Shown here: in pieces, positions 1 to 6,237 of the stretch
Layout: every line of letters starts with the position of its first letter
Position numbering within the stretch: the first letter of the stretch is position 1
NCBI GenBank assembly: GCA_017500745.1
Contig: JAFVYE010000037.1
Coordinates: 1 to 12,262 of the forward strand
DNA length: 12,262 nucleotides
DNA from: Clostridia bacterium
GTDB taxonomy: Bacteria; Bacillota; Clostridia; Christensenellales; CAG-917
Direction: 5' to 3'
Position numbers and translations under genes: made by a program
The notes under the pieces: model-generated
Seen by the model: only the letters and a program-made list of their open reading frames with translations
What the model was told of the DNA's origin: nothing
The model's database searches: none

Positions 1-1442
1 ACTTCAAGGACGGAGGTTTCTGCCCCGTGCCAAGAGAAGTTGACCCCCTTGATTTCACGGAGTGCTCCTCTCAACAGCTTTTGACGGCGAAGCATCTCAT
101 CAAGAGATATCTGTGCTTCCCATTGGAAAGGAGTGCTTGGCTTGGGAATGAACACCGCACAAGACACAGAAATAGTCAAATTCTTTTTGTGGCGTATGTC
201 AAAGTACAACTTTTTGAGTCGTCTGCAAATCTCTGCAATGCCCAATATGTCCTCATCAGTTTCGGTGGGGAGTCCAAGCATAAAGTAGAGCTTGACGCTG
301 TCATAGCCCGCCTCAAAAGCCCTGCCTATGTTGTCAATTTCCTCATCGGTGACGTTTTTATTGATGACGTTTCTCAGGCGTTGTGTGCCCGCCTCGGGAG
401 CAAAGGTGAGTGAGCTTCTGCGTGATGACTGCGCCATCTCCTTTGTGAAGCTTGACAATCGCAAGCTGGGCAATGCCAACGTAATCTTTTTGTCCTCAAT
501 GAAGGGGCGAAGCTCTTTTTCAAGATCCATAAGCCCTGTATAGTCGCTGGTGGACAATGAGCACAATGAAATCTCGCCAAAGCCCGTTGCATCAATCATC
601 TTTTTGCCGTACTCGGCGCACTTTTCTGCACTGCGCTCACGTATGGGGCGATAGTAATATCCTGCTTGGCAAAATCTACATCCACTTGCGCAACCACGAT
701 AAAGTTCAAGGGTGGCTCTGTCGTGGACAATCTCAATGTTTGGCACAAGGGGTTTTGTGGGATATGGAGCGTTTTCAAAGTCCTCAATGACGGCCTTTGT
801 CACCCTCTCGCCTTCTTCAAGCATTGAGGGCACGTATATGCCAGTGATTGACTTTGCTTCACGCAAAATCTCTGCCTTTGAAAGCCCCTTCTCCTTGCCC
901 TCTGCAACAAGTTGTAAAAGTGCAAGGTCTGCCTCCTCGCCCTCGCCGATTATGACGCAATCGCAAAAAGGAGCAAAGGGCTCGGGATTGACTGCACAAG
1001 GACCACCTGCACAAATGATGGGGTAATCCTCCCCTCTATCCTTTGCGTAGAAAGGTATGCCTGCAAGATCAAGCATGTACAGCACGTTTGAGTACAACAA
1101 CTCAAACTGCACAGAAAAGCCCACCACGTCAAAATCCTTAAGGGGTGTGGCTGTTTCAAGTGACAAAAGAGGAATGTTGTTTTCACGGAGTTTTGCCCCC
1201 ATGTCTGGCCAAGGAGCATAGCATCTCTCGGCGATGTAATCGGGGTGACGATTGATGATGTCATAGAGGATTTGCAATCCAAGATTGCTCATGCCGATCT
1301 CATAGACGTCAGGAAAGCAAAAACAAAATTTTGCCCTGTGGGGCTTTGTCATATCGGGGGTGTTCCACTCTCCTCCAACATATCTTGCCGGCTTTTCAAC
1401 AGACAGCAAGAGCTCATCTATTTTCTTTTTGTAATCAGTCAT
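1..1442 (-). CDS. B12-binding-type radical SAM protein, partial (C-terminal end outside window)
   Basis: 480 residues are visible from an ATG at 1442 and the frame is open to the window edge, so the C-terminus is missing. The N-terminus (EKPARYVGGEWN, about residues 16-27) and the VYEIGMSNLG segment (46-55) resemble the family of uncharacterised radical SAM proteins known as TIGR03960. Residues 100-170 look like a degenerate B12-binding Rossmann region, with VVGFSVQFE and IICAGGPCAVNPEP. The radical SAM cluster motif is CASGCRFC, with cysteines 251, 255 and 258 (CxxxCxxC), which would hold the 4Fe-4S cluster that cleaves S-adenosylmethionine. Downstream, TFAPEAGTQRLR and LYFMLGLPTE are typical of this group. 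The substrate is unknown. It starts one base after the ROK stop with no clear ribosome site, so it is probably translationally coupled. In Clostridia this family often precedes a DUF2344 gene and rng, which would lie just outside the window. Family call is strong; function is not. Confidence 0.9.
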   Translation of the reverse strand, partial: MTDYKKKIDELLLSVEKPARYVGGEWNTPDMTKPHRAKFCFCFPDVYEIGMSNLGLQILYDIINRHPDYIAERCYAPWPDMGAKLRENNIPLLSLETATPLKDFDVVGFSVQFELLYSNVLYMLDLAGIPFYAKDRGEDYPIICAGGPCAVNPEPFAPFCDCVIIGEGEEADLALLQLVAEGKEKGLSKAEILREAKSITGIYVPSMLEEGERVTKAVIEDFENAPYPTKPLVPNIEIVHDRATLELYRGCASGCRFCQAGYYYRPIRERSAEKCAEYGKKMIDATGFGEISLCSLSTSDYTGLMDLEKELRPFIEDKKITLALPSLRLSSFTKEMAQSSRRSSLTFAPEAGTQRLRNVINKNVTDEEIDNIGRAFEAGYDSVKLYFMLGLPTETDEDILGIAEICRRLKKLYFDIRHKKNLTISVSCAVFIPKPSTPFQWEAQISLDEMLRRQKLLRGALREIKGVNFSWHGAETSVLE

Positions 1443-1443
1443 T

Positions 1444-2391
1444 TCAGTTCATTGCAAGGCACGCTGCTCCAATGATGCCGGCATCGTTGCCAAGCTCTGC
1501 AGCTGCCACCTTAATTTTGGGATTGTACTTTGATCCGTACACGTTGCGTGACACGTATCTTTGGAGAGGTTTGACAAGGACGTCTCCTTGTCTTGACACG
1601 CCACCACCAACGATGATGACCTCGGGATAGAACAGATTTGCAAAGTTTACAAGGCCCGTGCCAACGTACTTGATATACTTGTTGAGCACACCAACTGCCA
1701 CTTTATCCCCTTGTTTTGCAGCGGTAAACACCGTTTTTCCGTTAAGTCCATAAAGTTGAACAACTTTGTGAAGGATGCTTTCTGGGTGGCGATCCATTTC
1801 TTGACGTGTTTGTTCAATGAGGGCTGTTGCGCTGGCGTATGCCTCATAGTGACCTTTCTTTCCACAGCCACAAGTGGGGCCTCCAAAGTTGATTTGCATA
1901 TGTCCGCCTTCTGCCCCTGCGCTGCGATTGCCGGTGAGAAGCTTGCCATCAACAACAATGCCTGTGCCAAGGCCTGTGCCAATTGTAATCATGACGGAGT
2001 TGAGTGCGCCTCTGCCTGCGCCAAATCTTGTTTCGGCAAGGGCTGCACAGTTGGCGTCATTGCTGATTTTGATGTTTTTCACTCCAAGGCGTGCTGTAAG
2101 CATTTTGCACACGGGCACTTTGACAAGGTTGATGTTGCAACAATAGACAATCTCTCCCTTTTGATCCCAAACTGATCCGGGAAAGCCCATGCCAATGCCA
2201 TTGAGGTCGCTGATTGTGATGCCGTAATCACGGACGATGTCCTCAATAAGACGTGCTATGTCCTCAACGATTTCATCAGATGGTTTTTCTGGCTCGGTGA
2301 CAATAAATTGGTTGGCAAGAATTTTGCCGTTTTCATCAATAATGCCTGCTTTGATGGACATGCCACCAACGTCAATGCCAACGTAATACAT
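1444..2391 (-). CDS. glcK: ROK family sugar kinase, probable glucokinase
   Basis: A 315-residue kinase that likely phosphorylates glucose with ATP in the cytoplasm, feeding glycolysis. The N-terminal phosphate-binding motif DVGGMSIKAG (residues 7-16) is the clostridial ROK form. The sugar-binding and catalytic region is NDANCAALAE (111-120, catalytic Asp112). GTGLGTGIV (138-146) follows, then EGGH (161-164), then the ROK zinc segment CGCGKKGHYE (174-183). The third zinc cysteine is His181 here. IVGGGV (260-265) is the second nucleotide-binding glycine motif. The frame is open to 2442, but I place the start at 2391 because GGAGG lies five bases upstream and the protein then begins as family members do (MYYVGIDVGG). 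It has its own promoter and heads a two-gene unit with the radical SAM gene. Glucokinase is the likeliest role from the ExGGH motif, though other hexoses or N-acetyl sugars cannot be excluded. Confidence 0.9.
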   Translation of the reverse strand: MYYVGIDVGGMSIKAGIIDENGKILANQFIVTEPEKPSDEIVEDIARLIEDIVRDYGITISDLNGIGMGFPGSVWDQKGEIVYCCNINLVKVPVCKMLTARLGVKNIKISNDANCAALAETRFGAGRGALNSVMITIGTGLGTGIVVDGKLLTGNRSAGAEGGHMQINFGGPTCGCGKKGHYEAYASATALIEQTRQEMDRHPESILHKVVQLYGLNGKTVFTAAKQGDKVAVGVLNKYIKYVGTGLVNFANLFYPEVIIVGGGVSRQGDVLVKPLQRYVSRNVYGSKYNPKIKVAAAELGNDAGIIGAACLAMN

Positions 2392-2396
2392 AAAGT

Positions 2397-2401
2397 CCTC
2401 C
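2397..2401 (-). promoter_or_regulatory. Ribosome binding site fixing the ROK kinase start
   Basis: GGAGG on the minus strand, five bases before the ATG at 2391. It supports that start over the upstream in-frame ATG codons, which would add up to 17 non-conserved residues. Confidence 0.75.
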
Positions 2402-2423
2402 ATTTTGACTTTTATTTTTTTAC

Positions 2424-2452
2424 ATTTTAGCATAAACAGCACAGAAAATCAA
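2424..2452 (-). promoter_or_regulatory. Sigma-A-type promoter for the ROK kinase gene
   Basis: On the minus strand TTGATT (2447-2452) and TAAAAT (2424-2429) are separated by exactly 17 bases. A TG one base before the -10 makes it an extended -10 (TGCTAAAAT). It lies about 30 bases upstream of the ROK ribosome site and just downstream of the preceding terminator hairpin, as expected for a new transcription unit. Confidence 0.75.
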
Positions 2453-2460
2453 CGCTTTGC

Positions 2461-2490
2461 AAAAATTATAAAGCATAGTTTGCTTTATAA
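2461..2490 (-). terminator. Intrinsic terminator after the M50 protease gene
   Basis: A perfect 10-bp inverted repeat, TTATAAAGCA and TGCTTTATAA (2466-2475 and 2481-2490), with a 5-base loop. In the minus direction it is followed by five T. It sits about 15 bases after the M50 stop. The stem is AT-rich with only two G-C pairs, so termination may be weak. There is no T run in the plus direction, which fits a minus-strand role. Confidence 0.6.
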
Positions 2491-2504
2491 CACGTGGGCA
2501 TACA

Positions 2505-3335
2505 TCACCCCAAAACCTTGCCTATCTCCGTGGAAAGAGGGTTTTTGAGGGCCACGTCTTGAAGCTGGCTTTCATCAAACACAAATCCCGATTCAACAAT
2601 CTCAAAAGTGACGAGATGATTTTGTCCAGAAAAGCGTAAAAGTCGGTGTATTGGCATGTCCTTTGACACCAAAATATGCTTTTTTTCAACCCCCAAATCA
2701 TAGTCCTTTGACAAGGGAGAAAACACCGGAGCATAACACCGCTCCGCCTCCTCTGATAGAGCGCCATAAAACAGAAATATGGCAGTAACCAGCAATGAAA
2801 AATTGATCCCAAAAAAACACGACACCACAAACAATGCCAAAAATATAATGGACAACACCACCCCCAATATCCTCAAAACTTTTAGGATTTTGAGCTTGTT
2901 TTTGGACAAGCCCACAAGCACACGGCCTCCGTCAAGGGGGTATGCGGGCAACAAGTTGAAAAACGCCAAAGACAAATTGGCGTGCAAAAACGGCTTTGTG
3001 TAGGGATAGGCAGTTGGACAAACCCACCATAGTCCTACTGTGACGAGGGCAAAAAAGAGGTTGGCAATTGGGCCTGCCAAGCCAATGAGTACGCTGGAGT
3101 TTTGGTCTATGCTTTCATCAACACTCATCTTTGCCCCATAGGGCAACAGCACCAATGACGTTGCAACGTACCCTCTTGTCCTTGCCATGAGTGCGTGCCC
3201 TGCCTCATGAAAAAACACAGCAAGCAACGCCGACAGCACTCCCCGTGCTCCCCCAAAGATTATTCCAACAAAAAGCACCACCAAAAACAAGGGGTGCAAT
3301 TTGAATTTTGACTGATTAGAATCCCTGTTTCTCAA
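2505..3335 (-). CDS. M50 family site-2-type intramembrane metalloprotease (SpoIVFB-like)
   Basis: A polytopic membrane protein of about 276 residues. The zinc motif HEAGH (residues 43-47) lies in an early membrane helix, and the third ligand region NLLPAYPLDGGR (127-138, Asp135) matches the NxxPxxPLDGGR signature of site-2 proteases. Hydrophobic segments are near 14-40, 83-105, 118-130 and 150-195. The last 70 residues (VSKDMPIHRLL onward) are soluble and resemble a degenerate half CBS domain, as found at the end of SpoIVFB-type proteins. SpoIVFB cleaves pro-sigma-K during sporulation; whether this one does is unknown, since many non-sporulating Clostridia keep such proteins near min genes. 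The first possible start is TTG at 3335, directly after an in-frame stop and without a clear ribosome site. The motif spacing from the N-terminus is normal, so the true start cannot be much further in. It ends a unit before a terminator. Confidence 0.85.
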   Translation of the reverse strand: MRNRDSNQSKFKLHPLFLVVLFVGIIFGGARGVLSALLAVFFHEAGHALMARTRGYVATSLVLLPYGAKMSVDESIDQNSSVLIGLAGPIANLFFALVTVGLWWVCPTAYPYTKPFLHANLSLAFFNLLPAYPLDGGRVLVGLSKNKLKILKVLRILGVVLSIIFLALFVVSCFFGINFSLLVTAIFLFYGALSEEAERCYAPVFSPLSKDYDLGVEKKHILVSKDMPIHRLLRFSGQNHLVTFEIVESGFVFDESQLQDVALKNPLSTEIGKVLG

Positions 3336-3353
3336 TCAAAAACTGATTTGTGC

Positions 3354-3578
3354 TTACATTCCAATTGATGACACAACAGGGCCTATTCCACCAAAAAGGC
3401 CCGCAAAAAGAAAGCCCAACGACACAAACACTCCTACAATTGCAGGCACAATGGCAATGTCCAAGACGTCAATGCCTCTGTCTTTGAGTGACCGTTTTTT
3501 CTTTTCAACAACGCAGTTTTCAACGTATTGATTTTCTGTTATGGTTGCTTCAACAATTGTGTTTTGATCGTATTCCAT
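3354..3578 (-). CDS. Small hypothetical membrane protein
   Basis: 74 residues, not recognised. Residues 1-25 are polar and acidic (MEYDQNTIVEATITENQYVE). A basic patch, KKKRSLKDR, covers 26-34. Residues 37-74 form a hydrophobic, glycine-rich tail long enough for one helix plus a re-entrant segment or a short second helix. The basic patch beside the membrane segment suggests the N-terminus faces the cytoplasm. A ribosome site (GAGGTG, four bases from the ATG) and a start 44 bases after minE support a real gene. It lies between MinE and the M50 protease, and the protease begins 18 bases after its stop, so a partner or regulator role for either is possible but only inferred. Its length and location do not match SpoIVFA, the usual SpoIVFB partner. 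Confidence 0.65.
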   Translation of the reverse strand: MEYDQNTIVEATITENQYVENCVVEKKKRSLKDRGIDVLDIAIVPAIVGVFVSLGFLFAGLFGGIGPVVSSIGM

Positions 3579-3622
3579 TTTTCACCTCGCACTATGCTAT
3601 GCAGAGGAGTGGACGTATATTC

Positions 3623-3868
3623 CTACACAAGCTCTTTGGTGGTGGCAAATCCTTTGGTTGCCGAAGCGGTCAAGATGATTTCAACGTCATACTTGCCGTT
3701 GTCCAGCAGTTCAACTTTGACAGAGGGCTCTTTGTCAAGGACAAAATAGTCTTTGACCAGACGGGATAGTTCCTTTTTGAACACCTCCAAAAAGCCATCC
3801 CCCACCCCAAGCTTGTCACGGACAAGCATTGTTTGCATCCTTTTTGCAATTTCAACCGATGGTTTCAT
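3623..3868 (-). CDS. minE: Cell division topological specificity factor MinE
   Basis: 81 residues, the normal size for MinE. In the Min system MinE stimulates MinD ATPase and displaces MinD from the membrane, setting up oscillation or gradients that keep the division ring off the poles. The N-terminal anti-MinCD helix region is visible as SVEIAKRMQTMLVRDKL (about 4-20). This matches the family pattern AKxRLxxxLxxDR. The GFLEVFKKELSRLVKDYFVLD segment (25-45) and a KVELLDNGKYDVEIIL strand pair (51-66) form the dimerising topological-specificity domain. I chose the ATG at 3868 because it overlaps the minD stop as ATGA and has GGAGG eight bases upstream; an in-frame GTG at 3877 would add three residues. 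Translation is probably coupled to minD. Confidence 0.88.
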   Translation of the reverse strand: MKPSVEIAKRMQTMLVRDKLGVGDGFLEVFKKELSRLVKDYFVLDKEPSVKVELLDNGKYDVEIILTASATKGFATTKELV

Positions 3869-4605
3869 CTCCACCACCTCCGTCTTAAATATGGCTCAAC
3901 CAAGTTTTGAGTGCAGTTTTCAATGTTTTGAGCAAGATATTCTGCGCACCTTTCGCTGACAGAGCCCTCACCCCCTATGCCAAGTTGCTGAAATATGGTC
4001 ACGTGGTCATCCTCTGGGATTGCTCCCACAACCCCCAAGTGCAACAGCGTGCCAATCTCCTTTGAAGACAACATTTCCCCTCGGCGCACCATGTCGTAAC
4101 GCACTCGGTTGACCACCAATCCCACGTCTTTCAGCTTGTAAGTTGACAACAATGACACCACCTTGTTGGCGTCTCTAATTGCAGAAGCAGATGGGGTTGT
4201 GACAACAATGGCCTCATCTGCAGAAGACACCGCCCTGTGAAATCCCTCCTCTATGCCAGCGGGACAATCTATCAACACAAAGTCACAATGCAATGAGGAC
4301 ACCACTCCTCTAAAGGCCTGCGGGGACATGTCAAGTTTGCGAGAGGAGGATGGCAACACCATGGCTCCGCTGTCGCCGTCCGTGACCAAAGCTTGATGAA
4401 GGCGACATCTGCCGTCAAGGACGTCACTTACGTCATAGACCACTTTGTTTTCAACCCCCATAACTACGTCAAGGTTGTTGAGCCCAACGTCCCCATCCAC
4501 AAGGACAACTCTATGCCCATATGACGCAAGCTTTCTGCCCAAAAGTGCTGTGACGGTGGTTTTTCCAACTCCTCCTTTTCCAGATGTGATGACAATCTTT
4601 CTCAT
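3865..4605 (-). CDS. minD: Septum site-determining protein MinD
   Basis: A 246-residue ParA/MinD-type ATPase that binds membranes as an ATP dimer and positions division together with MinE. The deviant Walker A motif SGKGGVGKTT covers residues 8-17. DGDVGLNNLDVVMG (37-50) and Walker B FVLIDCPAGIEEGF (109-122) follow, and GAIPEDDHV (194-202) is the conserved C-terminal ATPase segment. The last residues, LVEPYLRRRWWR, are basic and aromatic and probably form the membrane-targeting helix; the protein is somewhat shorter than the usual 260-270. I place the start at ATG 4605 because the protein then begins MRKIVITSGKGG as MinD does. The frame is open to a TTG at 4674, but the extra residues are unlike MinD and overlap a hairpin. 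There is no ribosome site before the ATG, and a TATGAT box sits six bases upstream. No minC is adjacent. Confidence 0.93.
   Translation of the reverse strand: MRKIVITSGKGGVGKTTVTALLGRKLASYGHRVVLVDGDVGLNNLDVVMGVENKVVYDVSDVLDGRCRLHQALVTDGDSGAMVLPSSSRKLDMSPQAFRGVVSSLHCDFVLIDCPAGIEEGFHRAVSSADEAIVVTTPSASAIRDANKVVSLLSTYKLKDVGLVVNRVRYDMVRRGEMLSSKEIGTLLHLGVVGAIPEDDHVTIFQQLGIGGEGSVSERCAEYLAQNIENCTQNLVEPYLRRRWWR
3877..3881 (-). promoter_or_regulatory. Ribosome binding site of minE
   Basis: GGAGG on the minus strand inside the end of minD, eight bases before ATG 3868. It overlaps the alternative GTG start at 3877, which argues for the ATG. Confidence 0.7.
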
Positions 4606-4611
4606 ACAAAA

Positions 4612-4617
4612 ATCATA
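4612..4617 (-). promoter_or_regulatory. Possible -10 element for leaderless minD transcript
   Basis: TATGAT on the minus strand. The seventh base after it is the A of the minD ATG, which is where transcription would start. No -35 match is found at 16-18 bases, so the site is tentative. Confidence 0.3.
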
Positions 4618-4619
4618 AC

Positions 4620-4644
4620 AAAAAGACACCGCAATGGGTGTCTT
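4620..4644 (-). terminator. Terminator-like hairpin between the mreB-like gene and minD
   Basis: AAGACACC and GGTGTCTT form a perfect 8-bp stem with a 6-base loop (4623-4630 and 4637-4644). In the minus direction the 3' arm runs into a five-T stretch (two of them in the stem). It begins about 27 bases after the mreB-like stop. It could end or weaken transcription of the ppx-maf-mreB unit before minD. Confidence 0.55.
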
Positions 4645-4670
4645 GTTGTGTCTTAATATGAGTTGTTTTG

Positions 4671-5669
4671 TCAATCAAGCTTGATGCCCAAGAGGTTGCC
4701 AAGATAATGCATATCATCAAAGAACTTTGCTCCGCCAAGAGCCACGGCGTTTTCAACGTCTGCAACCACTGTCACAGGCAGTTCAAGGGCTTGTTCAATG
4801 TAGTCAACCACTCCGGGAATGTGGGTTGATCCACCAGATATGAAGATGCCTTTGCGGAGGATCTCTGCGCTGAGCTCGGGAGGGGTTTGTCCAAGGACGG
4901 ACATGATGACCTCAATCACGTCATCAACGAGAGGGAGTACTGCGTCACGCATGTCTTCTGCAGACACGCTTATGCCACGAGGACCTCCGTCACTTCCGCT
5001 GCCACTTGCTTGATATGATCCCTCATCATTGATGTAGAATGAAAGGGCATTCTTTTTCATTTTTTCAACGGTGTACTCTCCAAGCTTGACGCCGTAGAGC
5101 TTGTGAATGCTGTCTATGATTGCATTGTTGAATGCGTCACCTGCAATGTTGACTGCCACGCCACAAGCAATGCCACGATTTGTGACGGACGCAATCTCTG
5201 TTTTGCCTGCGCCAATGTCCACAAACATGCCCCCAATGCTTCCTGTAAAAGCAAGCAAAGACAGAGGAGATTCAACCAAAAGCACCTCTTTTACCCCTGC
5301 CTTGATAAAGCACTTTTCAACAGTTCTTCTATCGCTGTTGGTCATTGCGCAAGTGATGCTGACAATGGCCTTCACTCTGGGAGGAATGATGCTGTCGGGC
5401 AAGATCTTTTTGAGGAAGTGCTTGAGGAGCAATGTAAACATCTCCTCATCAACAATAAATCCCTCATGGACGGGGGACACAACCTTTGCTCCGCCCAATG
5501 CGTTTGATATGATGCTTTCTGCTCTGAAACCTGCTTCACGGATTTCAAGACGATCCTTTGTTTTTTGAGCAATAGCAATGCAGGGCTCGCGAAGCACGAG
5601 TCCCACATCCTTTTGACATATGGTGATAAACTTACTGCCGAGGTCAACGGACAGTTGAATGTTGGCCAT
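4671..5669 (-). CDS. Divergent MreB-like actin-fold protein
   Basis: 332 residues, the normal MreB length. MreB polymers guide cell-wall synthesis along the cell body. Family features are visible in order: phosphate-1 motif SVDLGSKF (7-14, usually DLGTAN), GLVLREPCIA (23-32), VSPVHEGFIVD (64-74), TVEKCFIKAGVKEVLLVESP (116-135), phosphate-2 motif VDIGAGKTEIA (150-160), AGDAFNNAII (176-185), LGQTPPELSAEI (259-270) and the adenosine motif GIFISGGSTHIPG (274-286). Two positions that align with the catalytic pair of Caulobacter MreB (Glu140, Thr167) are Ser134 and Lys156 here. The AVGxEAKxMxGRTP segment is unrecognisable. It overlaps the 3' end of maf by 26 bases, with AGGAG nine bases before the ATG. 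No mreC, mreD, PBP2 or rodA is nearby. I am sure of the MreB-type fold, less so of the canonical shape role. Confidence 0.8.
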   Translation of the reverse strand: MANIQLSVDLGSKFITICQKDVGLVLREPCIAIAQKTKDRLEIREAGFRAESIISNALGGAKVVSPVHEGFIVDEEMFTLLLKHFLKKILPDSIIPPRVKAIVSITCAMTNSDRRTVEKCFIKAGVKEVLLVESPLSLLAFTGSIGGMFVDIGAGKTEIASVTNRGIACGVAVNIAGDAFNNAIIDSIHKLYGVKLGEYTVEKMKKNALSFYINDEGSYQASGSGSDGGPRGISVSAEDMRDAVLPLVDDVIEVIMSVLGQTPPELSAEILRKGIFISGGSTHIPGVVDYIEQALELPVTVVADVENAVALGGAKFFDDMHYLGNLLGIKLD

Positions 5670-6237
5670 TGTTGGTCACTCCTAATCTTCTAAGTAAATT
5701 GCAAAGTCTTTCCATGGGCAGACCGACAATGTTGGTGTAGCTTCCAATCCATCTGTCCACCACGGTGTTTTCTTGTATTGCGTACGCCCCTGCCTTGTCA
5801 AAGGGCTTGAAAGTGTCCACATAGTCCTCAATCTCCTTTTTTGAAAGGTTTTTGAGGCGCACCAGCGAACGCACAGAAAAGGCAAACTCCTCTCCCTCGT
5901 GCCACACAACCACCCCCGTGTAGACGCCGTGCCACTTGCCACAGAGCTCCGTGAGGATTTCTATTGCATTTGCACGATCACGGGGTTTTGTGTACTCTTT
6001 TCCACGATAAACTATGGTATCTGCGGAAACAATCGTTTTTCCGTTCAAATCAAATTGCTGACGTGAAGCACGATTTTTGAGCAACGCTTCCTTGATGACA
6101 AGGCGTCTTGGATTGTTGTCCAAAACGCTCTTTTCGTCCACAATGGGCACATATATTTCTGTTTCAAATCCTGCCTCTGCCATCAGGTCTTTGCGCCTTG
6201 GCGACCCTGATGCAAGGACAATCTTAGAGGATTTCAA
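5644..6237 (-). CDS. maf: Maf family nucleoside triphosphate pyrophosphatase
   Basis: 197 residues, full length for Maf/YhdE. These cytoplasmic enzymes hydrolyse non-canonical or excess nucleotides such as dTTP and UTP to the monophosphate and pyrophosphate, and overproduction blocks septation in Bacillus. Conserved blocks are ASGSPRRKDLM (residues 9-19, nucleotide and phosphate binding), SADTIVYRGKEYTKP (71-85, with the catalytic Asp73), FDKAGAYAIQE (146-156) and NIVGLPMERL (169-178). The start is a TTG at 6237 that overlaps the ppx stop region by 14 bases and has a weak GGAAAG ribosome site. No ATG lies near enough to replace it without losing the SGSPRR motif. The maf-mreB neighbourhood is typical of Bacillota. 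The gene is probably co-transcribed with ppx and the MreB-like gene. Confidence 0.92.
   Translation of the reverse strand: MKSSKIVLASGSPRRKDLMAEAGFETEIYVPIVDEKSVLDNNPRRLVIKEALLKNRASRQQFDLNGKTIVSADTIVYRGKEYTKPRDRANAIEILTELCGKWHGVYTGVVVWHEGEEFAFSVRSLVRLKNLSKKEIEDYVDTFKPFDKAGAYAIQENTVVDRWIGSYTNIVGLPMERLCNLLRRLGVTNNGQHSTVR

Noticed and set aside
1711..2175. Plus-strand open frame of 154 codons, and others such as 5107-5568 and 27-413
   Set aside because: They lie opposite well-supported minus-strand genes, have low-complexity or Cys/Ala/Ser-rich translations, no ribosome sites and no recognisable family.
4606..4674. Upstream TTG start for MinD overlapping the mreB-like stop
   Set aside because: The added 23 residues are unlike MinD, cross a terminator-like hairpin and have no ribosome site.
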